NCBI GenBank assembly: GCA_040758525.1
Contig: JBFLVQ010000073.1
Span: forward strand, 1-22,791
DNA: 22,791 bases
Reading direction: 5' to 3'
Origin: JBFLVQ01 sp040758525
Lineage (GTDB): Bacteria > Acidobacteriota > Blastocatellia > Chloracidobacteriales > JADJPF01
The position numbers were made by a program, and so were the translations under genes. The notes beneath the pieces are model-generated. The model was given only the letters and a program-made list of their open reading frames with translations, was not told where the DNA came from and did no database searches. Of this stretch, positions 1 through 8,510 are shown piece after piece; the stretch's first letter is position 1; each line of letters begins with the position of its first letter.

Positions 1-3000
1 CATTAGTGGCATAATTTCTCAACTGCTCAACAACCGTTTCTTCCTCTAAATAGACTGATATTCGCCGAGAAAAATGGGTACGATGTAGTGCCGCGCTGTG
101 GCAGATGTCGGCAAGTGCTAGCTCAGGGTGAGTCTCGATGTAATCAGCATAGCGACTCGCCTGCGCCTTCAGCGCCTTCACTGTCTGTCCTGACAATAAG
201 AGCAGTTTCCCTATCGGAGGTAATGGTTGCGCAAACGAGTAGTCAGGGACCGGCGCTTCCTCCAATATCACGTGGGCATTTGTTCCTGATATACCAAATG
301 AGCTTACGCCTGCCAGGCGTGGCTTTCCATCGCTTGGCCATTCCATTAACGATGAGGCTATCTTTACAGGCAATGCTGCCCAAGGAATATGAGGATTGGG
401 AGTTGAGAAGTGAAGGTTCTGTGGAATCTGTTTGTGATTCAAACACAGTACTGCCTTAATGAGTCCAGCGACACCCGCTGCGGCTTCAGCATGGCCAATA
501 TTGGTTTTAACCGAGCCTAATACAACCGGCTGCTCAAGCGATCGGTTCTTACCCAGAACGGCTCCTAGCGCCTGAACTTCAATCGGATCTCCAAGCACCG
601 ATCCTGTTCCGTGACATTCTACATAACCGATCTTTGCGGCCCCCACTCCTGCTTGTTCGAGTGCGCGTCGGATCAACTCCTCCTGAGCTGAGCCGCTGGG
701 AGCGGTCAATCCATTGCTTTTACCATCCTGGTTTATCGCTGTGCCGCGAATCACTGCCAGGATAGGATCCCCATCCCGTTTGGCATCCGAGAGCCGCTTA
801 AGTGCGACCACGCCACAACCTTCACTTCTTACATAGCCATTCGCTCTCGCATCAAAAGTCTTGCAGCGTCCATCGGGCGCCAATGCCCGCAAGCGACTGA
901 TACAGACACTTGGCTCAGGATCGAGCAGCAAGTTCACTCCTCCTGCTAGAGCAAGATCACTATCCCCAGCACGTAGGCTCTGACATGCCATATGTACCGC
1001 TACCAGAGAAGAGGAGGAGGCAGTGTCAAGAGCTACAGTGGGCCCACGCAGCCCAAGCGAGTAAGCAATCCTACCTGCTGCTACAGCATTAGTATTGCCA
1101 GTGCCGGAGTAGGCATCGATAGCGTCAGGAAATCCCACACCAAAAATCCTATAGCTATAGTCAGAAGACCATATACCAACAAAAACTCCTGTAGAAGTAC
1201 CCATCAGAGAGTAGGGAGGGATGCCAGCACGCTCCAGGGCTTCGATGCTAACCTCAAGCAGCAGCCTTTGCTGTGGATCCATGCTTAAAGCTTCACGTGG
1301 TGAGATGCCAAAGAAGGGAGCATCAAATTTGTCGATATCCCGCAACAGCCCAGCAAAGCGTGTGTAGATCTTTCCTTCAGTGTTTGGATCAGGATCATAC
1401 CAGTAGTCCATATCCCAACGCTCTGCAGGAATTTCAACAATTGCATCACGGCCTTCCCGTAACAGCTCCCAGAGAGCCTCTGGGCTGTTTGCTTCTCCGG
1501 GAAAACGGCATGCCATACCAATGATCGCAATTGGCTCTTGATGGGTTTGCTGCCGAGAAGAGGTCTTTACTAATGAGGTGCCTTGCTTTACTCCGGCAAG
1601 GTATTGAGAGAGAGCGCTGATGGTGGGGTAATTCCAGGCCAAGGTATAATCAAGATCATACCCCAACCATTCGCTAAGCTTGTTAGCAAGTTCTACAACA
1701 ACGACGGAGCTGAGGCCGTACTGGGCGAAGGAGAGTTCTGGATCGATCTCAGCAGGGCTGACGTGAAGAACTTTTGAGAGCCACTGCCGCAAAAAGCTCT
1801 GAATCGCTTCGGCGTCCACTCCTTTGGGTAGCTGGAACTCTCCAGTTACTGATAATAATCCCAACTGTGGAGCATCCCAGCGGTGTAGGATCTCCAGAGT
1901 CTCATCGAGAAAGCCTATTCGGCAGGCGTGACGCTGGATCTTGCCGCTAGAAGTCTTAGGTATACTGCCACTCTTAAGCAAGCAGATCGAATAGATCGCC
2001 GATTGATGGTTCCCCATTACTGCTTGCTGAATGCTGGTAATAATCTCTTCTGCATTTATTATCTCGCCACTAGCGTCAACTTCGGCTACTACTACCAACC
2101 TATCCTCGCCATTAACTTCTATAGGGAAGGCGGCTGTACAACCAGGTCTGATCGATGTATGGCATTCCTCGATAGTCCACTCGATGTCTTGGGGATAGTA
2201 GTTTTGCCCGTGAAGGATAATTAGATCCTTGAGCCGGCCAGTGACAAACAGCTCACCCCCGTGTAGATAGCCTAAGTCACCAGTGCGCAAGAACGGACCC
2301 TCTCCTGTATCAGCAAGAGAAGCCTGAAATGTTTGTCGGGTCTCTTCTGGTTTATTCCAGTAACCTTGCGCTACGCTCAGACTAGACACCCATATTTCGC
2401 CAACTTGGCCAGGCGAGCATCTGATTAACTTTTCAGGATGAACAATAGCTATCTTCTCTTCCAGTATTGGTTGTCCACAGCTTACTAAGGTCTGAACCTC
2501 CAATCCCGCTTCAAACGCTTCCACGACCCTATTAATTTTCAGAGGAGATTTCTTTACATGCTGGGTAACTGGAAAAGTTGCCTTACGCCCACCAGTAACC
2601 ATTAAAGTCGCCTCGGCCAACCCATAGCAGGGATAGAAAGCTTCCCGGCGAAATCCACACGGCTCAAAAGTTCGTGCAAACTGCTCCAGCGTCTCAGCTC
2701 GTACTGGCTCTGCTCCATTAAAAGCCAGTTTCCAGCTACTGAGGTCGAGTGTTGCCCGATCTTCCGCGCTTATTTTTCTTACACACAGGTCATAAGCAAA
2801 GTTAGGCCCGCCACTAGTTGTGGCTTGATAACGAGAGATCGCCTGCAACCACCTAACCGGCTTCCTCAGGAAGGCCGACGGTGACATGATTATGGATTTC
2901 GCGCCCAGGTATAAGTTTTGTAGCACTACCCCAATCAAACCCATGTCGTGAAATAGCGGCAACCAACTAACATACACTGACTCATCAGTATCTCCCAGAA

Positions 3001-3586
3001 CCTGGTTGATCATGACGAGGTTATTCATGAGATTCTCATAACTAACCATCACACCCTTGGGGGCTGAAGTCGATCCCGAGGTATACTGTAAAAAAGCAAG
3101 CTGATCTTCACGAATGTCTGTCTCCCGCCATTCTACTGCCAGCTCATTGGTAATTTTGTCAGTAGCCACCCAGCGGAGTTTCTTAAATTCCGGAATATCA
3201 TCACTAAAGCATTCAGCCATGGTCAACATTTCAGATGTTGTTAGAACAACCACAGGCTGAGAGTCATTGGTGATCGCCAGCAAGCGAGGAAGTCTACGAT
3301 TTAGCCATAAAGTAGATAGAGAAAAGACTGGAACAGCAACTACACCACTATAAAGACAACCAAAGAAGGCCAAAACAAAGTCAAGTCCGGCCGGGTATAA
3401 GAGCAGCGCTCGCTCACCGCTTCTAGCAAGCTTCTGCAAGGTAGCAGCGATGGCTCTAGCTCGCTTATCCAGTTCAGCATAAGTAAGCATTAAGCTTTCT
3501 CGCTCGCCCTGCTCCAAAAATATATATGCTTGCCGCTCGCCCTGATTCTCAGCTCGCCTGCGCAGTATGTCGATGATAATAGACAT
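1..3586 (-). CDS. Type I polyketide synthase, loading end: fatty acyl-AMP ligase - ACP - ketosynthase (partial, runs off left edge)
   Basis: At least 1195 residues; the C-terminus lies beyond base 1. Residues about 1-580 are a fatty acyl-AMP ligase: P-loop YTSGSTSAPKG near 168, SWLPLFHDMGL, YGLAEATL, the family hallmark GRLKDLIILHGQNYYPQDIE, and Lys549 in TSSGKIQR. An ACP follows, with phosphopantetheine Ser627 in YGLSS (Ser replaces the usual Asp before it). Residues about 683-1112 are a ketosynthase from EPIAIIG to GTNAHVILEEAP. Both catalytic His are present (His992 in ECHGTGS, His1032 in KTNIGHAEAAAG), but the nucleophile Cys is Ser857 (DTASSSSLVAVH). The tail from 1113 matches a KS-AT linker, so an AT probably follows. 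Expected role: activate a fatty acid as acyl-AMP, load it on the ACP and start a lipid-polyketide chain. The start ATG has AGGAGAG about 8 bases upstream. The product is unknown. Confidence 0.93.
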   Translation of the reverse strand, partial: MSIIIDILRRRAENQGERQAYIFLEQGERESLMLTYAELDKRARAIAATLQKLARSGERALLLYPAGLDFVLAFFGCLYSGVVAVPVFSLSTLWLNRRLPRLLAITNDSQPVVVLTTSEMLTMAECFSDDIPEFKKLRWVATDKITNELAVEWRETDIREDQLAFLQYTSGSTSAPKGVMVSYENLMNNLVMINQVLGDTDESVYVSWLPLFHDMGLIGVVLQNLYLGAKSIIMSPSAFLRKPVRWLQAISRYQATTSGGPNFAYDLCVRKISAEDRATLDLSSWKLAFNGAEPVRAETLEQFARTFEPCGFRREAFYPCYGLAEATLMVTGGRKATFPVTQHVKKSPLKINRVVEAFEAGLEVQTLVSCGQPILEEKIAIVHPEKLIRCSPGQVGEIWVSSLSVAQGYWNKPEETRQTFQASLADTGEGPFLRTGDLGYLHGGELFVTGRLKDLIILHGQNYYPQDIEWTIEECHTSIRPGCTAAFPIEVNGEDRLVVVAEVDASGEIINAEEIITSIQQAVMGNHQSAIYSICLLKSGSIPKTSSGKIQRHACRIGFLDETLEILHRWDAPQLGLLSVTGEFQLPKGVDAEAIQSFLRQWLSKVLHVSPAEIDPELSFAQYGLSSVVVVELANKLSEWLGYDLDYTLAWNYPTISALSQYLAGVKQGTSLVKTSSRQQTHQEPIAIIGMACRFPGEANSPEALWELLREGRDAIVEIPAERWDMDYWYDPDPNTEGKIYTRFAGLLRDIDKFDAPFFGISPREALSMDPQQRLLLEVSIEALERAGIPPYSLMGTSTGVFVGIWSSDYSYRIFGVGFPDAIDAYSGTGNTNAVAAGRIAYSLGLRGPTVALDTASSSSLVAVHMACQSLRAGDSDLALAGGVNLLLDPEPSVCISRLRALAPDGRCKTFDARANGYVRSEGCGVVALKRLSDAKRDGDPILAVIRGTAINQDGKSNGLTAPSGSAQEELIRRALEQAGVGAAKIGYVECHGTGSVLGDPIEVQALGAVLGKNRSLEQPVVLGSVKTNIGHAEAAAGVAGLIKAVLCLNHKQIPQNLHFSTPNPHIPWAALPVKIASSLMEWPSDGKPRLAGVSSFGISGTNAHVILEEAPVPDYSFAQPLPPIGKLLLLSGQTVKALKAQASRYADYIETHPELALADICHSAALHRTHFSRRISVYLEEETVVEQLRNYATN

Positions 3587-3812
3587 CTCAGCTCTCTCCT
3601 ATTAGGAAGACAATTCCTCAGCGTTATGGCGATCCGAGGTGCTTCCGCAAAACAGATCTTAAGTTTAGATAGTCAAACGCTACGCTTGACCCTGGTACTA
3701 ACCGTCCCAGTGCAACAAACAACTTTGCCCGCAGACACGACCCTTATCGCGCCTGCTGCTACGAGACAGGCACTGCCCTTTTTTTAGATTCTCTCTAAGG
3801 GATCCTCACTAG

Positions 3813-3851
3813 GGGATCGTATTTTCTCAGTAAGGTGGCCGAAAAATTTCC
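3813..3851 (-). repeat. 39-bp dispersed inverted repeat, left copy
   Basis: Read on the minus strand, this matches 8511-8549 on the plus strand at 34 of 39 positions. The shared core is CGGCCACCTTA, two variable bases, then GAGAAAATACGAT. The two copies face each other and enclose the sigma factor, kinase and DUF1569 genes. The similarity fades abruptly outside the 39 bases. It could be the terminal repeat of a mobile element, a relic of insertion-sequence ends, or a dispersed intergenic repeat; the family was not identified. Confidence 0.75.
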
Positions 3852-3871
3852 ACTGCCGCTGCAGTTCGTGC

Positions 3872-3898
3872 TTGTCACAAAATTGCCTCGGTTATATT
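3872..3898 (+). promoter_or_regulatory. Weak sigma70-like promoter candidate for the sigma factor-kinase operon
   Basis: TTGTCA (3872-3877) and TATATT (3893-3898) resemble -35 and -10 boxes, but the spacer is 15 bases, shorter than the usual 16-18. It lies about 45 bases upstream of the likely start. This is composition evidence only. Confidence 0.28.
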
Positions 3899-3914
3899 CT
3901 CTAGTATGACTTTA

Positions 3915-3942
3915 ATGATGGGGCAGGTATGATGGGGCAGGT
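3915..3942 (+). repeat. 14-bp perfect tandem duplication over the sigma-factor translation start
   Basis: ATGATGGGGCAGGT occurs twice back to back (3915-3928 and 3929-3942). Because 14 is not a multiple of three, the first copy opens a five-codon frame (MMGQV) whose TGA overlaps the ATG at 3929. The second copy ends just before the ATG at 3944, which I take as the real start. Confidence 0.85.
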
Positions 3943-3943
3943 T

Positions 3944-4510
3944 ATGACAGCGCCACCAGGGGAAATCACAACCCTTCTGGATAAATGGAGTCAGGGTGAT
4001 AAAGAAGCCTTGAACCAGTTGATGCCGATGGTTTACCAAAGGCTTCACCAAATAGCAGAATCTTATATGAGGCGCCTTAAGAGTGGGCAGAGCCTGCAAG
4101 CCACAGTGCTGGTGCATGAGGCTTATTTGCGTCTGGTCGCGGTAAAACAGGATAATCCTAACTGGCAGGGCCGCACCTACTTTTATGGTCTGGCCGCACA
4201 GATAATGCGGTTTATACTCGTCGATCAAGCGCGCCGCCGTTTGGCAGCAAAACGGGATTGGGGACAGAAAATCTCTCTTAATGAAAATATCGCGGATAGT
4301 AGTCAGGCGGAAGCAGACCTCTTCGCACTCGACGAAGCGCTAAATCGTCTGGCGCAGCTCGATCCCCAACAATGCAGAATTGTGGAGTTGCGGTTCTTTG
4401 GGGGGCTAAGCATCGCGGAGACCGCGGAATTTCTTAACATTTCTGCCACGACGGTAAAAGAAGATTGGCGGCTGGCAAAGGCCTGGCTGCGTCGTGAGCT
4501 GGGATTATGA
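3944..4510 (+). CDS. ECF RNA polymerase sigma factor (TIGR02999 / ECF43-like)
   Basis: A 188-residue sigma factor. Region 2 covers about residues 8-85 and includes the family signature LQATVLVHEAYLRLV and the block YFYGLAAQIMRFILVDQARRR. Region 4 covers about 125-188 with the helix-turn-helix LSIAETAEFLNISATTVKEDW. No anti-sigma gene is adjacent. In this group the usual partner is a Ser/Thr kinase, and here the next gene, three bases downstream, is exactly that. The expected role is to redirect RNA polymerase to a small regulon under kinase control. An upstream ATG at 3929 would add five residues (MMGQV); 3944 fits the usual family N-terminus better (MTAPPGEITTLL). The family call is firm; the regulon is unknown. 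Confidence 0.9.
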   Translation: MTAPPGEITTLLDKWSQGDKEALNQLMPMVYQRLHQIAESYMRRLKSGQSLQATVLVHEAYLRLVAVKQDNPNWQGRTYFYGLAAQIMRFILVDQARRRLAAKRDWGQKISLNENIADSSQAEADLFALDEALNRLAQLDPQQCRIVELRFFGGLSIAETAEFLNISATTVKEDWRLAKAWLRRELGL

Positions 4511-4513
4511 AGT

Positions 4514-7500
4514 ATGAAAAATACCGCAGAAGAACGTTGGCAGTCTATCAAACAACTTTTCACAGCGGCATTGGCTGTGGAGGCCAGTAAACGTGCGGCC
4601 TTTCTCGACCAGACCTGCGTCGATCATCCCAGCTTGCGGCAAGAAGTGGAGTCGCTGCTGTTGTGCCACAATACCCACACTCAGGATGACGGCATTTTCG
4701 ACACCGGGTTTGCCATGAATTTAGCGGCCACGATGTTTAATCGCGTGGACGCCACCACGGCGGAAGATCCGTTCGCCACCACACCTGTGACGGTTCCGGA
4801 ACTGGTAAACAACCGGTATGAATGCCTGGCACTGATTGGTGAAGGTGGCATGGGTCAGGTATTCAAAGCCAAAGATCTGCAGTTGCAGCGCTATGTCGCC
4901 CTCAAGTTCCTGCGCGGCGACGATCCTAGCCTCATAGAGCACTGCCTACGCGAAGCTCAGGCTCAAGCCAGTATTGAGCATGAACATATCTGCAAAGTTT
5001 ATGAAGCTGGGGAGTCCAACAATCTGCCCTATATCGCCATGCAGTATATTGAGGGCCAACCTCTCAAGGTTCACCAACACCAACTACCATTGGCTGATAA
5101 GGTGAAGATAATGATCGCCGTGGCAGAGGCGGTCCATGCAGCACATAAAATTGGATTGATCCACCGAGACCTCAAACCGACCAATATCATGCTGGAGCAG
5201 AACAGCGCTGGCCAGTGGCGGCCCTTTGTGATGGACTTTGGATTGGCGTGTGACAGCGAAACGGCGGCACAGACCAAGAATGGCAAGCTGATAGGTACAC
5301 CAGCCTATATGGCGCCAGAGCAGGTGGCAAAACTTTTTGGCGAAGCAGAAAAGCTCGATCAGCGGGTTGATGTTTATAGTCTAGGGGTAACATTGTACGA
5401 GTTATTGACGGGGCAACCACCATTCAACAATGGCACAGGCATGAAACTGTTGAAGCAGGTGCTGACCGGCGACGCCGTCCCTGTAAGAAAACTTAACCGC
5501 GCTATTCCTCTGGATCTGGAAATAATTGTGATGAAGTGTCTGGAGAAGCAGCCAGCGCGGCGCTATCTCAGCGCCTGGGCATTGGCCGAAGATTTGCGGC
5601 GTTTCGCGGCGGGCGAGCCGATCTGTGCGCGGCCCAACACATTTATCTACCGCGCTGGGAAGAAAGCGAGCAAACATAAAGCGCTGGTGGCGGTAAGCGG
5701 CGCAGCACTGGCATTGGTGCTGGGTTTGGGCGGCATGTGGATGCGTGCCTGGTGGATGGCCAACACACAGACCATGCTGGCGCAGCAGTTTGGCGAGGAG
5801 GTCACAAAGATCGAAGCCATTATCCGCTACGGCCATATGATGCCGCTGCACGACATTACCAATGAGAAAGACGTGATGCGCGCGCATATCAACATGGTTA
5901 AGGAAGAGATGAATCGACTGGGCAGCGTGGCCCGCGAGCCAGGCAACTATGCCTTGGGGCGTGGGTACCTGGCGCTGGGCGAATATCAGACCGCCCGCGA
6001 ATATTTAGAAAAAGCGCGGGTAGCCGGCTATCGCACGCCGGGCGGAGAATATGCCTGGGGACTGACACTGGCCGCGCTCTATCAACAGGAACTGGAAAAT
6101 GCCGAGCGTATAGGTGACGAACAACAACGTGCCCTGCGCCTACAGCAGATCGAGCATGAATATCGCGACCCCGCGCTTGCCGCCTTAAAAGCTAGCAGCA
6201 GCATGAAGGTGGAATCACCTGAATATGTGGAAGGGCTGATCGCCTTTTGCGAAAAACGTTATGAACAGGCGCTGCAAAAAGCCGAGCAAGCCGCCGCGCA
6301 AAACCCTTTGCACTATGAAGCCAGAAAGCTGGCTGGCGATAGCTACTTGATGATGGGCAACGATAAACAGAGTAAAGGCGCATATGACGACGCACTGGCC
6401 GATTATGAACGGGCGGGCGCCGCTTATGAAGTGGGCACAGCCCTGGCGCGCAGCTATCCAGCTATCTATGAACAGGATTGTAACCGCCGACTGCAGCTTA
6501 TGGTCATCGCTACCGCGCGGGGCGAATCGCCCGCAGCGGTTTTTGATAAGGCCCTCTATGCTTGTGACCAGGCTTTGCAGGCGGATTCCAAGAACGGCCT
6601 AGCCTATAGTAAAAAAGCATACGCTTATTGGCGGTTTGGTGAATACCAGTTCTCAAAAGGCATCGATCCCCATGTGTCGCTGAAGAGAGCCGCAGAGATG
6701 GCCCACTATGCCATCCAGTATAACCCTAGTGATGTAGAAGCCTATCACTACGCAGGCACCAGCTATTTGACCTTGGGGAAGTATGAACGCACAATAGGAA
6801 TAGACCCCAACCCCACATTCGCACAGGCGATCGCCGCTTTTCAGCAAGCGCTACGCATCAACCCTAACTATGTTAATGCCTATAATAATCTGGCCAATCT
6901 CTACAACGAAAAAGGGCGTTATGACCAGTTGGCCGGTTTGGATCCTCGACCAATGTTGGTGGAGGCGAAGAGATATTATGAAAAGGCACTGCAGCTCAAC
7001 CCTAATCTTGCCATTGCCCATACCAACTTGGGTAATGCCGACCTGGAAAAAGGGCGATATGAAGAGTCGGTGGGGTTAGATCCCCGGCCCGCGCTGGCAG
7101 AGGCAATCACTGCTTTCAACAAGTCACTACAATTCAACCCTAATCTTGCCGCTACCTACAACAGCCTGGGCACGACCTACAACGTAAAAGGGCGGTATGA
7201 GGAGTCGGTGGGGTTAGATCCCCGGCCCACACGGGCGCAGGCGATCAACTGTTTCGAAAAAGCGCTGCAGATCAATGCTAACTTTTCTAATGCCTACAAC
7301 AATCTGGGTAATGCCAATCATGAACAGGGTCGCTACGAAAAGTCCTTGGGGTTAGATCCCCGACCTTCGCTGGCACAGGCGATCAACTGTTTTCACAAAG
7401 CGGTGCAGATCAATCCCAATTATGCTATGGCCTACGCTAACCTGGCGGAAGTCTACAACACCAAAGGGATTTATGAGCAAGAAAAGGGTCTGGATCCACA

Positions 7501-7897
7501 ATCATCTTTGGACCTTGCTATTGAGATTGGCCACAAAGCGCTGCAGATCAATCCTAAATTTGCTAATACTTATGCCATGCTGAGTGAGACCTACTATACT
7601 AAAGCGCAATACCAGCAAGCACGCGGCCTAAATCCCCAAGCCGCTCTGAACCAGGCTATCGTCTCGTGTCAAAAAGCGATTGCTATTAAACCCAATGACG
7701 GGCTGACCTACCTACATTTGGGGAAGGTTTATGTCGCGCTGGATGAATATCGTGTAAAACAAGGGTTTGCATCTGGTCCGGTACTGGAAAAAGCGCGTGA
7801 GGCGCTGACGCGAGCCGTGCAGCTCAACCCACAGCTACAAAGTAAATATGAACTGCTGATGAGAAAAGCGCAGCCATTATCCGTGGCTAAGCGGTAA
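4514..7897 (+). CDS. Transmembrane Ser/Thr protein kinase with extended 46-residue TPR array
   Basis: A protein of 1127 residues. Residues 1-70 form the leader typical of acidobacterial kinases (ERWQSIKQLF, RAAFLDQTC, LRQEVESLL). The kinase domain (about 103-375) is complete: glycine loop GEGGMGQV at 109-116, Lys131 in VALKFL, catalytic Asp219 in HRDLKPTN, Asp241 in DFGLA, and GTPAYMAPEQ. One membrane helix lies at about 390-412, so the kinase faces the cytoplasm and the TPR tail the periplasm. Degenerate TPRs (about 470-700) are followed by nine units of exactly 46 residues, starting at 716 and ending with a degenerate unit at 1084. Each begins G-[LI]-D-P-R-P-like, then one TPR ending xLNPN. 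It starts three bases after the sigma-factor stop without its own clear ribosome site, suggesting translational coupling. It probably phosphorylates or controls the sigma factor; the signal sensed is unknown. Confidence 0.93.
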   Translation: MKNTAEERWQSIKQLFTAALAVEASKRAAFLDQTCVDHPSLRQEVESLLLCHNTHTQDDGIFDTGFAMNLAATMFNRVDATTAEDPFATTPVTVPELVNNRYECLALIGEGGMGQVFKAKDLQLQRYVALKFLRGDDPSLIEHCLREAQAQASIEHEHICKVYEAGESNNLPYIAMQYIEGQPLKVHQHQLPLADKVKIMIAVAEAVHAAHKIGLIHRDLKPTNIMLEQNSAGQWRPFVMDFGLACDSETAAQTKNGKLIGTPAYMAPEQVAKLFGEAEKLDQRVDVYSLGVTLYELLTGQPPFNNGTGMKLLKQVLTGDAVPVRKLNRAIPLDLEIIVMKCLEKQPARRYLSAWALAEDLRRFAAGEPICARPNTFIYRAGKKASKHKALVAVSGAALALVLGLGGMWMRAWWMANTQTMLAQQFGEEVTKIEAIIRYGHMMPLHDITNEKDVMRAHINMVKEEMNRLGSVAREPGNYALGRGYLALGEYQTAREYLEKARVAGYRTPGGEYAWGLTLAALYQQELENAERIGDEQQRALRLQQIEHEYRDPALAALKASSSMKVESPEYVEGLIAFCEKRYEQALQKAEQAAAQNPLHYEARKLAGDSYLMMGNDKQSKGAYDDALADYERAGAAYEVGTALARSYPAIYEQDCNRRLQLMVIATARGESPAAVFDKALYACDQALQADSKNGLAYSKKAYAYWRFGEYQFSKGIDPHVSLKRAAEMAHYAIQYNPSDVEAYHYAGTSYLTLGKYERTIGIDPNPTFAQAIAAFQQALRINPNYVNAYNNLANLYNEKGRYDQLAGLDPRPMLVEAKRYYEKALQLNPNLAIAHTNLGNADLEKGRYEESVGLDPRPALAEAITAFNKSLQFNPNLAATYNSLGTTYNVKGRYEESVGLDPRPTRAQAINCFEKALQINANFSNAYNNLGNANHEQGRYEKSLGLDPRPSLAQAINCFHKAVQINPNYAMAYANLAEVYNTKGIYEQEKGLDPQSSLDLAIEIGHKALQINPKFANTYAMLSETYYTKAQYQQARGLNPQAALNQAIVSCQKAIAIKPNDGLTYLHLGKVYVALDEYRVKQGFASGPVLEKAREALTRAVQLNPQLQSKYELLMRKAQPLSVAKR
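6659..7798 (+). repeat. Coding tandem repeat, 138-bp period (46-residue GLDPRP-TPR units)
   Basis: Unit starts fall at residues 716, 762, 808, 854, 900, 946, 992, 1038 and 1084, each 46 apart. Units 854 and 900 are also nearly identical in DNA (7048-7090 against 7186-7228, 41 of 43 bases), and the unit-end segment encoding QAINCF recurs. This points to recent duplication of units by recombination or slippage. Confidence 0.85.
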
Positions 7898-7916
7898 TCT
7901 ACGCAGGAGAATTAAT

Positions 7917-8360
7917 ATGAAGTCACTTTTAAATGAAAGTGATCGCAAAGAGCTGATTGATCGCTTAAATAGATTTAGTTCTGACCAACGACCATCGTGG
8001 GGGAAAATGGATGCCAAACAGATGATAACCCATTTAGTCGATAGTTTACGAATGTCGGCGGGAGAACTACAACCCGCGCCGAAAAAAAGTATCCTGAGTA
8101 ATTCTTTAATAAAACGTTTTGTCATTCATTATTGGCCAATGCCCAAGAATGTCCATACTGCACCAGAACTTATTGCACGCAAAGCTGACAATATCGATAT
8201 AGAGAAAACCCAATTAGCCAATCTTATTCAAAAGTATAAAGAATTTGAACAAAGAGAAGCTTGGCCTGATCATCCTATATTTGGCAAAATGTCCAATAAA
8301 GATTGGGGAGTGCTCTGTTACAAGCATATTGATCACCATTTTCGCCAATTCAAAATCTAA
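7917..8360 (+). CDS. DUF1569 family protein (DinB-like fold)
   Basis: A 147-residue protein matching DUF1569 (PF07606). It has WGKMDAKQMITHLVDSLRM near the N-terminus and HPIFGKMSNKDWGVLCYKHIDHHFRQF at the C-terminus. The DinB-like superfamily binds a metal through three His; here the THLVDS His and the KHIDHH His are candidates. No signal peptide or membrane segment is seen, so it is probably cytoplasmic. The biochemical role of DUF1569 is not established. It starts 20 bases after the kinase stop with CAGGAG upstream of the ATG, so it may share the kinase transcript. Its base composition is visibly more AT-rich than the kinase gene, so it may have joined the operon separately. Confidence 0.85.
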   Translation: MKSLLNESDRKELIDRLNRFSSDQRPSWGKMDAKQMITHLVDSLRMSAGELQPAPKKSILSNSLIKRFVIHYWPMPKNVHTAPELIARKADNIDIEKTQLANLIQKYKEFEQREAWPDHPIFGKMSNKDWGVLCYKHIDHHFRQFKI

Positions 8361-8389
8361 GGTAATGGCTCAGCCCACCAGTAAATCTA

Positions 8390-8465
8390 ATTAACTACCT
8401 GGAAATCAGTGGACATTAGAGATTATTAGTTGTTCTCTATCTCTATTGATTTCCAGGTAGTTAAT
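8390..8465 (+). terminator. 19-bp perfect inverted repeat / long hairpin after DUF1569
   Basis: ATTAACTACCTGGAAATCA (8390-8408) pairs perfectly with 8447-8465 around a 38-base loop. The loop contains a second nested pair, TAGAGAT with ATCTCTA. No T run follows, so it is not a classic intrinsic terminator. It may still end or stabilise the upstream transcript, or be a small non-autonomous palindromic repeat. Confidence 0.5.
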
Positions 8466-8510
8466 CTTCATTAGTTGTTAAATACTGGGCGCGATGTGTG
8501 TGGCGGCCCC

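Larger units (their letters stand above)
3587..3943. other. Divergent intergenic region between the PKS and the sigma factor
   Basis: This stretch holds no convincing gene. It separates two divergently transcribed units and should carry both promoters. A T7 run (3779-3785) is preceded only by weak short stems, so I do not call a terminator. It contains the left copy of the 39-bp inverted repeat, a weak promoter candidate for the sigma factor, and a 14-bp tandem duplication at its right end. Confidence 0.6.

Noticed and set aside
3751..3785. Intrinsic terminator before the T7 run
   Set aside because: The best stem (GCCTG/CAGGC) ends 7 bases before the T run, the closer stem has only 3 bp, and no plus-strand gene ends there.
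3875..4228. 117-codon minus-strand frame over the sigma factor
   Set aside because: Shadow of the sigma-factor gene; the opposite strand has the real motifs.
5402..5887. 161-codon minus-strand frame over the kinase
   Set aside because: Shadow of the kinase gene; His/Arg-rich low-complexity translation with no family resemblance.
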